This document shows, piece by piece, positions 9,501 to 18,503 of a stretch of 41,177 nt of DNA. Each line of letters starts with the position of its first letter. The first letter of the stretch is position 1. The notes under the pieces were generated by a model. It was given only the letters and a program-made list of their open reading frames with translations. It was not told where the DNA came from and made no database searches. The translations under genes and the position numbers were made by a program. This stretch comes from Trichomonas tenax (taxonomy: Eukaryota; Parabasalia; Trichomonadida; Trichomonadidae), in assembly GCA_023091735.1 (NCBI GenBank), contig JALKBU010000421.1, positions 1-41,177 on the forward strand, read 5' to 3'.

Positions 9501-12500
9501 TGCGCATAGAATCGATCATTTTGATTTCCGGTAACACGAAGGCTGTTGCTGTTTTCATTGGGTCAGTGAAGAATTCATCACTAAATGCAATGAACTCAGA
9601 ATATGGAGTTAATGAGAGAGAATTCGAAATTGATTCTTTCTCTCCTTCTTTTTCAAAGGTATTTGTTGGCTTCCTAGAATTATCACTTTTTGAATCAAGT
9701 AATGATATATCTGTGAATGCATTTGAAACTTGGCAATATCTATCAATGACTCTTGATTCATCATTTTCAATTTCATCGATATCTCTTGTTGTGATTTCAT
9801 TTGTTGATACTTGAATATCTGAAATGTTTTCGTTGTGTAATTTGAGCTCTGCTTTGCTTTTAATGTGAGTGAAATTTGATGATAAAAGCTTTTCTGCTTT
9901 ATCAGTCATTAACTCATCTTCATCTTCAGAAGCGATTAATCTGGAAACATTCTTTGTAACAGCATTTAATTCTTTGATCTTTTCATCTGATAATGACTGA
10001 GTTTGTGATTCAAATGGCTTTGTCGAAAATTCATCGATTAAATGATCCAAAACATTCTCAAAATGTTTCGTTGCAAATTCATCGAAAACTTCATTATCAT
10101 TAGGATCGAAATAGGTTGAGAATTCAGTGAATGCTAATTCAATATCATTCTTCAAGAATCCAAATTCTTCATATGAAAAATCATCTTGAATAACATTGTC
10201 AATAGAAGAATGCAACATTGTGATTTGATTAAATTCATCAACAATTTGATCGAAGTTATCAATGAAGAAACCATTTGATTCATCATCGAATAAATGATCA
10301 TTTGTTTGAACGCATTTCATAACATGAACACCAAAATCATATAAATCAACTTTTGTATCTAAACCGAATTCATCTTCGTCAACTTTGATATTAAATGTTT
10401 CTTCTTTGAAGTCATTATGTTTTTGATCTGTTATCTCCATTTCATCTTCATCGACTTTGATTTCGAAATTTTTGATTGAATTTTTGATTTTTTCTGATTC
10501 TTGTGCAATTAAATTAAAAGATTTAAGATCGTCGATAATATGAATATCAGAGTTCTCTGAGAAATGAGAAAAGCATTTGATTTTAGTGTTTGTGATTTCA
10601 TTGAATGAAAAGTTTTGTTTGTCATCGAAATCTTCATCATTCTTTACAATGAAATCATTTTGTTTCATTTCTGATTTAATTTCATTTAATTGATTCATTA
10701 ACTTTTCGAAGTTTGGTCCAACAAAATTGATATTTGTTGATTCTACATCATGGAAGTCACTTGAACTGTTCTTAGATGTTAATTCATGAAATTCTTCATC
10801 TTCGATGATGTAAATTGTAGGTGAAGTTGTTTTATCAATAATTTCGTGATTTTCGTTTTGAACTAAATAATTTCCAATCTCTTGAATATCGAAATCGGAT
10901 TGCTTTGTAACAAACTGTGGAATTCTTTGATTTTCGATGCTTTCGTTGATATTAATTGTGATCTGATCAACAATCTTTGGAGAATTTGGATTTATCAAAA
11001 CTTCTTCATTTAAGTCATCGAAATCAACAATGTTTTCGAAGTTTTGGAAACCGGACAATAATTCTTGGATTAACTGAATATCTGCTTCATTGCCTATTTC
11101 TCTGTCAATGATGTCGATGTCGTTTTCGATGTTAAAAGCGTTTTTGTTGAGAGATGATTTTATGTTATTTTCTTCTTCTTTTTCTTCAAAATTTGGTTGC
11201 TCAAATTCGTTTTCATGCTCAAACTCGAATTCCTGTCCAAAATTGAAGTCATTGAATGAATTTGGAAGTTGAAATTCATCTAAATTATTATCGAAAATTG
11301 GAAAAGCTGTGGATTTGATGTTAGAATCAATATCTGGAATATATTTCTGCAATTGAATTGAGTCTTCTGTGTTTGATAGATAAAAACCTTGGTTTAATTT
11401 GGAATTTAAATCAATTTGTTCAATAATTTGCTCTTGAGGAATAAATGTAGAATTTTTGGCTGATTTGTCTTTGAATTTATCTTTTGGCGATGGTTTTGCC
11501 ATTCTAAGATTAATTTTTGGAATGGTTATATTTGTATTTTCTGGATCTTGAATAATTGATCTTGATATTTCGGATTTGATATCAAATTTGTAATTATCAT
11601 TATTCTGTATATGAGAATGATCTGTAATATCATTTTGAAAATCAGAATTTTGGAATTGAATTGTTGGCTTAGAATTGCTTTGTGGAATTCTTGTATGCTT
11701 CATGCTGAGATCACTGTATTCATCCTGAGGCGTAGATCGAATATTTACTGAATTAATCAAATTGTAAAGTTTTGCGAGACTTTGATAGTTAGTGATATGA
11801 TTTTCAGGAAGAATTTGACTGTAATTCATATCAGAAACCCCTTCAGAGTCAACAAATGTATTTTCAATATTTGTTACATCGTTATTAGGAACTGGTTCTG
11901 TAAGATTTAGATTTTTTGTGCGTACTTTTGCTTGAACAGCAGGCTTTCGCTCTTTAATTGTTGATTTTGCATTTTTAGATTTCTTTAATTTTCGATCTTT
12001 TGGTAGTAATTTTAGTCCCAAGACCTGCCTTGTAACGCATTCCTTTGGTTTTTGTGTCGATTTTATCTCTGCGAGAGGTTTTGCTGTCTTTGTTTTCGAT
12101 TTTGTCTGTTTCTTTGTTTTAGTCATTTTCTTCGCTTTATCACCGCCATCTTTCTTATTTGTTGGTTTCTTTTTAGTATTTTGAGGTTTCTTATTTTGTG
12201 AATTTTTATCTTTTGAATCTTCGCCATTTGGGATTAGTAAATTGGTGTTTTCGATGTTTTGATCTGATTCTTTGATATCTGGTTTATCATTTTCGTTTGA
12301 AATATTTTGAATAATATCATTAATGTTGTTTTGCTGTTGAGTATCGTCTATATTTTCAGTATTTGATGTTTCTGTTGGTATAATTTCATCGGTTGGTTGT
12401 AATTGATTTTCAACATTTTCATTTGTTTCTTTCAACGGTTCATTGATAACCGACATTTCGATTATGACTCTCTTCGTTGGATCTGATGGTGGATTTTGCG

Positions 12501-12981
12501 GAGTTTGAATAAATGATTCGTTAGAGTCTTCTGAATCGATTTCTTCGACAAGGGTGGACACTATTGGTGGTTCTATGTACTCTGGTTCAGGGCGAGGGAA
12601 AAATCTTGCAAAGAAACCCGAATCTTTTGAATATTGCTTGGAAAATGGAAGTAATTGCTCAATCATATTCTTGTCGAGATTCCTCTGTTCCTCGGAGAAA
12701 GTAACAAGATCATCAAATTGTTTAGAAACAGTTCTAAACAGATTAAATTGTCTGACTGACTTTCCTCTTTGTAATTCGATCCTATCTTTCGAATTTATTC
12801 GTTTTGTTGGCTTGTTTTGAATTGGTCTCGGTTGTTTTCTCAATATCACATCGATCGGATTTTTTGCGACATGAAAAATATTCAGTGAGGGAATGAATTG
12901 CCGCGACCCACTCGTCTCACACGATGGGATTAACTTGCTTCTCGGCGGTGACTTCATCAGGAAGTAACGAGATCCGTGCAT
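6562..12981 (-). CDS. Giant Asn/Asp/Glu-rich protein, possible GAP-like C-terminus
   Basis: One uninterrupted frame of 2,139 codons. Residues about 1-130 are basic. About 150-260 are Asn/Gln/Glu-rich, and about 265-345 are strongly basic (repeated KK, TKT, SKT), perhaps for nuclear or nucleic-acid contact. About 400-1480 form an acidic, Asn/Ser-rich disordered stretch with reiterated pieces such as KVDEDE (twice, near 850-870). About 1490-1600 are Pro-rich with a repeated APPLN motif. From about 1780 to 2139 the sequence becomes ordered, with a beta-like segment and then a run of hydrophobic helices. That helical block faintly recalls RasGAP domains (a VCYE...FSSLNQTT segment where RasGAPs have a Glu and an FR-x-NS motif), but I cannot find the arginine finger or the FLR motif. 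Treat GAP as a weak guess. No signal peptide or membrane segment. Start chosen at 12981 because an Inr (TCACA) lies three bases upstream. Confidence 0.85.
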   Translation of the reverse strand: MHGSRYFLMKSPPRSKLIPSCETSGSRQFIPSLNIFHVAKNPIDVILRKQPRPIQNKPTKRINSKDRIELQRGKSVRQFNLFRTVSKQFDDLVTFSEEQRNLDKNMIEQLLPFSKQYSKDSGFFARFFPRPEPEYIEPPIVSTLVEEIDSEDSNESFIQTPQNPPSDPTKRVIIEMSVINEPLKETNENVENQLQPTDEIIPTETSNTENIDDTQQQNNINDIIQNISNENDKPDIKESDQNIENTNLLIPNGEDSKDKNSQNKKPQNTKKKPTNKKDGGDKAKKMTKTKKQTKSKTKTAKPLAEIKSTQKPKECVTRQVLGLKLLPKDRKLKKSKNAKSTIKERKPAVQAKVRTKNLNLTEPVPNNDVTNIENTFVDSEGVSDMNYSQILPENHITNYQSLAKLYNLINSVNIRSTPQDEYSDLSMKHTRIPQSNSKPTIQFQNSDFQNDITDHSHIQNNDNYKFDIKSEISRSIIQDPENTNITIPKINLRMAKPSPKDKFKDKSAKNSTFIPQEQIIEQIDLNSKLNQGFYLSNTEDSIQLQKYIPDIDSNIKSTAFPIFDNNLDEFQLPNSFNDFNFGQEFEFEHENEFEQPNFEEKEEENNIKSSLNKNAFNIENDIDIIDREIGNEADIQLIQELLSGFQNFENIVDFDDLNEEVLINPNSPKIVDQITININESIENQRIPQFVTKQSDFDIQEIGNYLVQNENHEIIDKTTSPTIYIIEDEEFHELTSKNSSSDFHDVESTNINFVGPNFEKLMNQLNEIKSEMKQNDFIVKNDEDFDDKQNFSFNEITNTKIKCFSHFSENSDIHIIDDLKSFNLIAQESEKIKNSIKNFEIKVDEDEMEITDQKHNDFKEETFNIKVDEDEFGLDTKVDLYDFGVHVMKCVQTNDHLFDDESNGFFIDNFDQIVDEFNQITMLHSSIDNVIQDDFSYEEFGFLKNDIELAFTEFSTYFDPNDNEVFDEFATKHFENVLDHLIDEFSTKPFESQTQSLSDEKIKELNAVTKNVSRLIASEDEDELMTDKAEKLLSSNFTHIKSKAELKLHNENISDIQVSTNEITTRDIDEIENDESRVIDRYCQVSNAFTDISLLDSKSDNSRKPTNTFEKEGEKESISNSLSLTPYSEFIAFSDEFFTDPMKTATAFVLPEIKMIDSMRTNSHLFETDNSNSENEFISTNNEMNDEHIHDLVDKLITSTNLPQDIRSRTISSLIDYNLKNPTIFASNQNQFSLFETGEITDIVERKTRINDPTVSSLIQAETDFTNVPPENEFLDKIEKLKVSSPDMKLKQHMFRNDSNITISNIKVRSINTQLFEGEIGDQIKLYPSNNFINNSDNLKLKQIDNAELINNRDYTIYEFNEDIVINNRPNQFVLDMKNMKADSSLNMLKKAMNIDDFNIEDNQNDLNYENEDLMNNFMGQNIESNYFNQIPNNLQFKYEFDANEFQDWCLIKPEIPLIYINNNDEDLTVDESSFDDEGFQIEERSPPKPSGYLTEPIHEIPHVRFAEDVFPKKKNFWENIQETPSKRTQKVAPPLNLDGKPTSSPKRTPPTLKTKITQLAAPPLNVRISQSTPPRLEIPSFISSPIIRERIIPQLEKPQFPKTQSREINESPYNNLSPIEKSSKEFSNKHKYPVMKLNFGGNETFDIDFYEKEIENNKVFLESQKRLNESNAELLDELQDINIDTTNDESVNNQGKTYFNDDNVTKTKVIISEDNIKLENISTPMKSPQKLNRTNKSRNISSYSEFDQTSISYKTFYSSMAMPMTIRNNSVSRLFKLILPKIKLLDTPRSISDFVLETSREFVTINLCPISTEKIKAMNVCLFEVISPSTNRPINAKITFDGEFICESFSAKLSETIIQQKKDKIIIGPQKIKLSTKLKCDEMYRDVISAKSNSPDFIIQKIIKLLSSTNSLEEALISPDLILSTSILSLPNVDTNVSLSVFDILCSNNMMNYFTRTLVCYEISTVPEPFSSLNQTTLCLCNILKTFDVVASINKSTNDDEMIDILIHAPEGFVHILRSVFIISNIIYRDPTRSITNVIRLTSLASSRYINTINHKYERLIEEWLSLPIVLKKSQSSVQSIRIITDFILLNAEPLLASVLKHTDDSRENHPLVYSVYQNIRHILINYHSIHLPFIPFH

Positions 12982-12984
12982 TTT

Positions 12985-12989
12985 TGTGA
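12985..12989 (-). promoter_or_regulatory. Trichomonad-type initiator TCACA (minus strand)
   Basis: On the minus strand TCACA-AAA-ATG leads directly into the giant gene. The match to the Inr core and the three-base spacing support the start at 12981. Confidence 0.55.
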
Positions 12990-14026
12990 AAAACAGAAAC
13001 TCGTCAGAAAAGTAAAATCTTGAATTTTTTTGAGAATCTCACAAACGTATGGAAAAAATTATTTGCATTCAACACTTTGGATATTGACTTTACTACTTTA
13101 TACCTATATATTTACATTGAAATTTGTGTAAAATATTAATTTTATCATTAAAATATTGAATCAATATCAATAATTTTTTGATATTTTTCAAATATGACTT
13201 TAAATTTAAATTAAACATCGATAAGTAAATGCAGTTATTTAATTAATTTACACAAAAATCGTTTTATCAAATTTAAATTGTGAATTTTAATGAAAAACAA
13301 AAAACATTATAGAAGAATAATTTTGAAAAAATTGAAACAATAGCATTATGTTTGTGATAAATCTAATTTTTATAATCTACATGATACATAGATCTTATTC
13401 ATCTCGGAATAATGAAAAATAGAGACTTGTTGTTTGTTTTTTAAGCTTTTTAAGTGTAATTTTGTGATATTTATGATCTATATACAATGTACAGTAGTAT
13501 TTCATCATTTTAGTCAATAATTACTATTTTGAGAGTATTTAACCACTTTGATTTTATGATTTACTAATTAATGTGCAGCAAAACAGTAAAAATAAACAAA
13601 TTGAACGTGAAATCTGTTTTGGCTTATATATTGAATAACTAGTCTTATTATCATATAATTTCACCGTCAAAACGGCACTTTTCTTCATCTTTCCTTCAAA
13701 TTTATTTTGAATTTCATCTCAATTTAACAGATCTTACAGAGAATAATATCAAGGAATTGAGTTTTGAATACAAAAGAAAAGTGAAAAAAATTAGTGAAAC
13801 TACAATCTATATATCGATATAAACAATATCTCTAAATATTTGAAATAAAGTAAAATTATCATATATTACATTTAAGACATAGAATAAAAATATTCTCAAT
13901 TTAATTTTAATTGAAGTAATAAAACTCTCAAAAAATTCAAATTCTTATCAATTGAAAATTCATTAATATGCTATATATCAGTACCCAAATAAAAATATCC
14001 ATTTTTTAATTTTTAGAGCATTTTTT
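12990..14026. other. AT-rich divergent intergenic region
   Basis: About 1 kb of very AT-rich DNA between two divergently transcribed genes. It must hold both promoters, but beyond the Inr at 12985-12989 I see no motif, repeat or coding remnant I can defend. No clear Inr lies within 20 bases of the ATG at 14027; the nearest TCATT is about 65 bases upstream. Confidence 0.5.
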
Positions 14027-14998
14027 ATGATCAAATCTTCAGTTTCACAGAGTTCTCGTCAACCAGTAAAAGTCCCTCTAAACTTTCGCCAGCAGAAGAA
14101 GGCTTCGAGTGTCAGGAGCATGTCCACAGTTCGCTGCAAGGAACTGAAAATTGTGATCGAATTATCTTCTTCTATCAATGATGAGTACAAATCTCTTATG
14201 GTGAAACTCCCCTCTAATGTTGTTACACCGGAATTTCCTGAATGCTACAAAGACTTTCACGATTCTTTTGAGTTATTTTTGAAGTCAATGGAGATGCACA
14301 TTAATGACTCCAAAATCAACGACGAGTCAGAGTACGGCCAGAAGAAGAATTCTGCCGCCATAATGATGCAGGCCAGTCAAATTAGTGTTTTATTGTCCAA
14401 TTTTCTCAATATTTCGAAAGACTTCGCTAACACAGGAATCTCTAACTTAATCAAAACTATGAACGGTTCTTTCTTCGTCCTTTTCTCAACGATTCGCGTT
14501 ATTAACGAAGCCATCAAAAAAGAAAGGATCGTCAATAAAGAGATCGTGGGAAGTGGCCTTCACCTCTACCAAAGCATTGTCAAAGCCTACAAAATGGTCA
14601 AAGACGTATATGAAGGAAATTTCAAAAATAATTTGAAGAGTTTTAACATTATGTATCTCAAATTAGTGCTCTCCAACGCGAACTCCTTATGTATGCACAT
14701 CCTAACACGCAGAATTCCGGCAGCCATCAACTCAAATGTGATTTTGGCTGAACACAGATCCAATTTCTCAACACACTGCGGCTACATCGGGAACATCATG
14801 GAGGCCTGCATCATGTTCTACGATACAATGAAGGTTATTAGGACGCACGTGATTAATCTTGCGCGTGCTTTGAACACTGTTCTCAACGAGGCAAACATTC
14901 CATTCACCATCAACTTGACTGTGAGCGAGCAGCCAAAGGTCGAACAGTTGTCCGTAGAAATCCAAATCCAACAGAAGCCACATGTTGTTTTTTGCTGA
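14027..14998 (+). CDS. Unrecognised helical protein, 323 aa
   Basis: I do not recognise the family. The first 31 residues are basic and Ser/Gln-rich. Residue 32 is a second Met (ATG at 14120) and could be the true start, since no initiator stands close to either ATG. Residues about 60-305 look almost entirely alpha-helical, with amphipathic stretches (for example QASQISVLLSNFLNISKDFA and the NIMEACIMFYDTMKVIRTHV region) and no signal peptide or membrane helix. The C-terminus is beta-like and ends HVVFC, a bare terminal Cys, not a CaaX box. Coding GC content is clearly above that of the flanks, which supports a real gene. It stops with TGA. It may be a lineage-specific cytosolic or cytoskeletal protein; this is only inference. 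Confidence 0.8.
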   Translation: MIKSSVSQSSRQPVKVPLNFRQQKKASSVRSMSTVRCKELKIVIELSSSINDEYKSLMVKLPSNVVTPEFPECYKDFHDSFELFLKSMEMHINDSKINDESEYGQKKNSAAIMMQASQISVLLSNFLNISKDFANTGISNLIKTMNGSFFVLFSTIRVINEAIKKERIVNKEIVGSGLHLYQSIVKAYKMVKDVYEGNFKNNLKSFNIMYLKLVLSNANSLCMHILTRRIPAAINSNVILAEHRSNFSTHCGYIGNIMEACIMFYDTMKVIRTHVINLARALNTVLNEANIPFTINLTVSEQPKVEQLSVEIQIQQKPHVVFC

Positions 14999-15381
14999 TT
15001 TTATTGTTTGTATTATTAAATATTACCATGTTTTTTGTGTATATCTTTCTTTACAGTCCGTTCTGAAGCATATTTAATTCAGACATCATCTAATTTAAGA
15101 TTTATCAGGCAGAAGTCTTAAATATGGCTATTTTATGACTATTTAAACCTTATTTTAACTGTTATAAGCATATTAACAGTTAATATTTTTGTGAATTCAA
15201 CAATGGAACAAAAAAGACCAAAATAAAGCACGTTAAATAATATTTTTGATGTATATACTAAATTCAATGTCGTTCGAGATCAATAATAGTTTTTGGAAAA
15301 TTTGATGAAAATCAAAGAGTTAGTAACATAATAACGAATTTATTTAATAACAAACATAATAATATGAATAACAAATAACAA
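14999..15381. other. AT-rich convergent spacer
   Basis: This short spacer separates two convergent genes. TAAA-like poly(A) signals occur on both strands. Nothing else is visible. Confidence 0.5.
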
Positions 15382-17835
15382 TCATTTCGTTGGTGTGTGA
15401 ACATCGACGACAATCACGGAAATGTTATCGAGTGACATTCTCGTGAATGCGATGTTTCTAATGATTGATGCACACCTCATTGTATCGCCTTCTGATGCAA
15501 CGATGAATCCAACTTCTTCGTTAGTTAAAACGTCGAAGACACCATCGCAGCAGATGACAACACGAAAATCATTTGGCTGAGCATTGTAATCGATGACACT
15601 CGGTGTAGGAATAACGCCTCTTACAGTGAAGTCACCGAGACTTCTGCTCATTGACAAAACGCCTGATGTACGCTTATCCATGACGAAGCCACCAAGTGCG
15701 CGAATTCTATCAATCTCTTCTAAAGAATCGGGTTTGTGATCGTAAGTTAATGGGAATATACTGCCGTCCATTTTTACGATAATTGCACGAGAATCTCCAA
15801 CATTGAAGCACAAAATATGGCCTCCTTTTTTGACGACTAAGTTAAGGGTTGTGCCATCTTTGAACTTCTTATCTCGCAATATTTCGTTGACTTCATTGAT
15901 TTTGTTGCTGATCCCTTCGACAGATATTGTTCCTAACTCAGAAATTGCTGAAGGAAGTGTCTTTGCAACGAAAGATGATGTGTCAGAACCAGCGTGTCCA
16001 TCCAAGACACTAAAGACATCGTAGCCATCTATAACATTGGTTCTTATGATTAAAGCATCTTCCATTGTCTCTCTTGAACCTTTCATCTCTGAATAGCCAA
16101 AATATGTCTGATGATCGAAATGGAACTGCTTCTTGATGAACTTCTCGAAAGGACGGTCACAGAAAAGATCACGAAGAGGGCAATCTTCTGGATCATCGAC
16201 ATCAACAAATACATTGGTGAACGTGAGATCTAAAGTTGTCAAAGAAGCAAATTTCGTGAGATCAAGATTAGTGTTCAAATACTCGTTGTGGGAGAGTTTC
16301 AATGTTCGAAGATTTCTCAATGGACAGATATTCAAGAAATTCAAGCAGTTATGGGAGACATCGAGCTCCTGGAGACTGCTGAACTGAGAATTTATTTCAA
16401 CTTTTGTGATTTGATTGAATGAAAAATCTGCGATTTTCAATGCATCTGATAAAACTGGGAACTTCTTGATATTGTTGCATGAAGCATTGATAAACAGGCA
16501 TTTCATCTCTGGTGGGAAAGAATCTATTGAGTTGCATGATATATCTAAATATTGGAGCTTCTTCACCATCACAATTTTCTCTGGGAAAGCTCTTAAATTA
16601 CACATCGCCAAATAAAGCCTTTGGAGTGTGTTTGGAAGTGTAGGAATGCTTTCTATAGGGTTCTGACTGAGATTAAGGAAGTATAGTGAACTATCTGCAA
16701 TCTGTGGAGGAATTTCTTTGATTTTATTATTTACAAGAACTAAATTCTTCAATTGAGGTAATCTAAACAGTGCTGGATTGATCACTTCAATTCTGCATGA
16801 AGTAAAATCCAGTCTTTGGATACCTCTGTATAAAAATGAAGGCTTAATTTGATCTATTAAATTATAACTTGCGCAAAAAATACTAATTGGTGACCCTGAT
16901 ATATCTGGTAATGTTCTGAAGCTATTTCTAGAAACTTGAAGCTGTTTGAGGTTAGTTTCTATGGGTTCTGTTGAATGAAAACGATTATTGTCCAAAACGA
17001 GCTTTTCTACTGTCGGTGGTAGTTTTGGAAGCACCTCAATATAGTTATTATCGACGATAAGAGAATTTAATTGCTTTAAATTTACCAAAGTATCTGGAAG
17101 TTTGCTTATATAATTGTCTGAAGCGATGATTGTTATCGTTCCTGCAGTCAATGGTTCGGGCAACGCGCTCATGAAGTTATAAGATACTGAGAATTGCGTA
17201 CAAGATGGAAATCTTCGATCCCAGTTTGAAAGTTCGAGTAATTTGTTATGCGATAAGTTTATCAAAACTAAGGACGGAAAATAGCACTCTTGCGATACAT
17301 TTGTAATCAAATTTCCGCAACATAAAAGTTGGATTAAATTTTTGCATGAAAACGTAATTTCTGTCAAGAAGTTGAAGTTTAAGTTGAGATGCGTCAGTAC
17401 GGAAGAATTGATTGTGAAATTTGTTAACTTATTGCACATCAAATCTAATTTTTGTAGTTTTGGAAGCTTTAAATTGAATTCTGTAAGTTTGTTGTGATGT
17501 AACACAAGTGTGTGTAAGTTTTTAAGCTCATTTAAACTTTCTGGGAGCTCTCTAAGTTTGTTTCCAGACAAATTTAGTTCGCAAAGCAGCGGATATGACA
17601 ATATCGATGTAGTAAGCGGTTTAGTCAATACCCTGAACATATTTCCACCTACGTTTAAGTTTTTCAGGCAAGAAAGTCCAACAGGGAGTTTTTCTAATCT
17701 ATTATTCATCAAATCGAGATTTTCGATCTGGTGAGTGGGAGGGATATAATAGGGAAGAGACTTCAACTGCTTGTCGCGCTCGCTAACGCTGGTTTTCGAC
17801 GGTTCGAGCTCCGGCAAAGATTTTTCATTACCCAT
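15382..17835 (-). CDS. LRR-PP2C protein phosphatase, myristoylation motif
   Basis: A predicted Ser/Thr phosphatase of the PPM/PP2C family with an N-terminal leucine-rich-repeat array, 817 residues. It begins MGNEKS, a good N-myristoylation signal (Gly2, Ser6), so it is probably held at a membrane. LRRs fill about residues 35-545 (typical LxxLxLxxNxL units). The PP2C domain spans about 575-815 and keeps its metal ligands: RETMED (Glu592, Asp593), LDGHAG (Asp612), CDGVFD (Asp764) and DN (Asp803, Asn804). It also has NVGDSRA, DHKP and SRSLGDF. It should therefore be active and need Mn/Mg. The order LRR-PP2C recalls PHLPP and the middle of fungal Cyr1, but there is no PH, Ras-association or cyclase domain. 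The start is fixed by the MGN motif; no clear Inr is seen upstream. It stops with TGA. The LRRs probably bind a target or regulator; the substrate is unknown. Confidence 0.92.
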   Translation of the reverse strand: MGNEKSLPELEPSKTSVSERDKQLKSLPYYIPPTHQIENLDLMNNRLEKLPVGLSCLKNLNVGGNMFRVLTKPLTTSILSYPLLCELNLSGNKLRELPESLNELKNLHTLVLHHNKLTEFNLKLPKLQKLDLMCNKLTNFTINSSVLTHLNLNFNFLTEITFSCKNLIQLLCCGNLITNVSQECYFPSLVLINLSHNKLLELSNWDRRFPSCTQFSVSYNFMSALPEPLTAGTITIIASDNYISKLPDTLVNLKQLNSLIVDNNYIEVLPKLPPTVEKLVLDNNRFHSTEPIETNLKQLQVSRNSFRTLPDISGSPISIFCASYNLIDQIKPSFLYRGIQRLDFTSCRIEVINPALFRLPQLKNLVLVNNKIKEIPPQIADSSLYFLNLSQNPIESIPTLPNTLQRLYLAMCNLRAFPEKIVMVKKLQYLDISCNSIDSFPPEMKCLFINASCNNIKKFPVLSDALKIADFSFNQITKVEINSQFSSLQELDVSHNCLNFLNICPLRNLRTLKLSHNEYLNTNLDLTKFASLTTLDLTFTNVFVDVDDPEDCPLRDLFCDRPFEKFIKKQFHFDHQTYFGYSEMKGSRETMEDALIIRTNVIDGYDVFSVLDGHAGSDTSSFVAKTLPSAISELGTISVEGISNKINEVNEILRDKKFKDGTTLNLVVKKGGHILCFNVGDSRAIIVKMDGSIFPLTYDHKPDSLEEIDRIRALGGFVMDKRTSGVLSMSRSLGDFTVRGVIPTPSVIDYNAQPNDFRVVICCDGVFDVLTNEEVGFIVASEGDTMRCASIIRNIAFTRMSLDNISVIVVDVHTPTK

Positions 17836-18503
17836 TATATGTAAACTCTACGATAACCTTAAAACGATTATTCAAATAACCTTACATGTATAAAATCTTT
17901 TTGTTAATTAATCCGCAGTGCAAACATAATGCTGTCGAAAATGTTGTTTTTGGATAAATCGGTAAAAATGAAGTGAATATTTGATATTTACAGACAACAA
18001 TAAAGCTTGGTATTGTTTAGTTGATTTTTGAAAAGGGAAACTTATCCCCCATTAAAAACCGGCAGACCCTAAAATTTTCATTCGGGCAGAATACGTTTTT
18101 TTGGGCAACTCGCCCCAAAATATAACCTTAAAGTTATATCAATTAGGGGTTTGGCTCATACTCATAAGGTGAACAGTATTACCAAAACTGATCATTTTCA
18201 GATAAATATTATTAGCGCTAGAACTTCAAAATGAAATGATTGATATATTTGCCGCTTGATTCGAATTTTTTGAAAAGAGTTTTCATCTAATTTAGATGTC
18301 TATGACTTACTCCATATCCACTGATTGCATGGGGCTTGATTATATAGCAGACACCGTAATCTCTAATGAGAGTTTTATCCAATGAAAAATTATCGTCCAA
18401 ACATTTTTTCATCAACCAAACGACATTTTTTTAAATCGATGAAATCTTTCGCTGACCTGAATGTTCATAGAGTTGGTGAATTAGTAGAAATATAATTTGC
18501 AAG
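17836..18503. other. AT-rich spacer
   Basis: It contains the promoter region of the LRR-PP2C gene. A patch with CCCCC, GGGCAG and GCCCC (18045-18120) stands out from the AT background, but I cannot assign it. The last 100 bases before 18504 may hold further decayed ankyrin-gene sequence; all frames are interrupted there. Confidence 0.4.

Noticed and set aside
7148..12820. Several plus-strand frames of 60-141 codons opposite the giant gene
   Set aside because: They are Ser/Phe/Ile-rich mirror frames of Asp/Asn/Glu codons, with no domain and no promoter.
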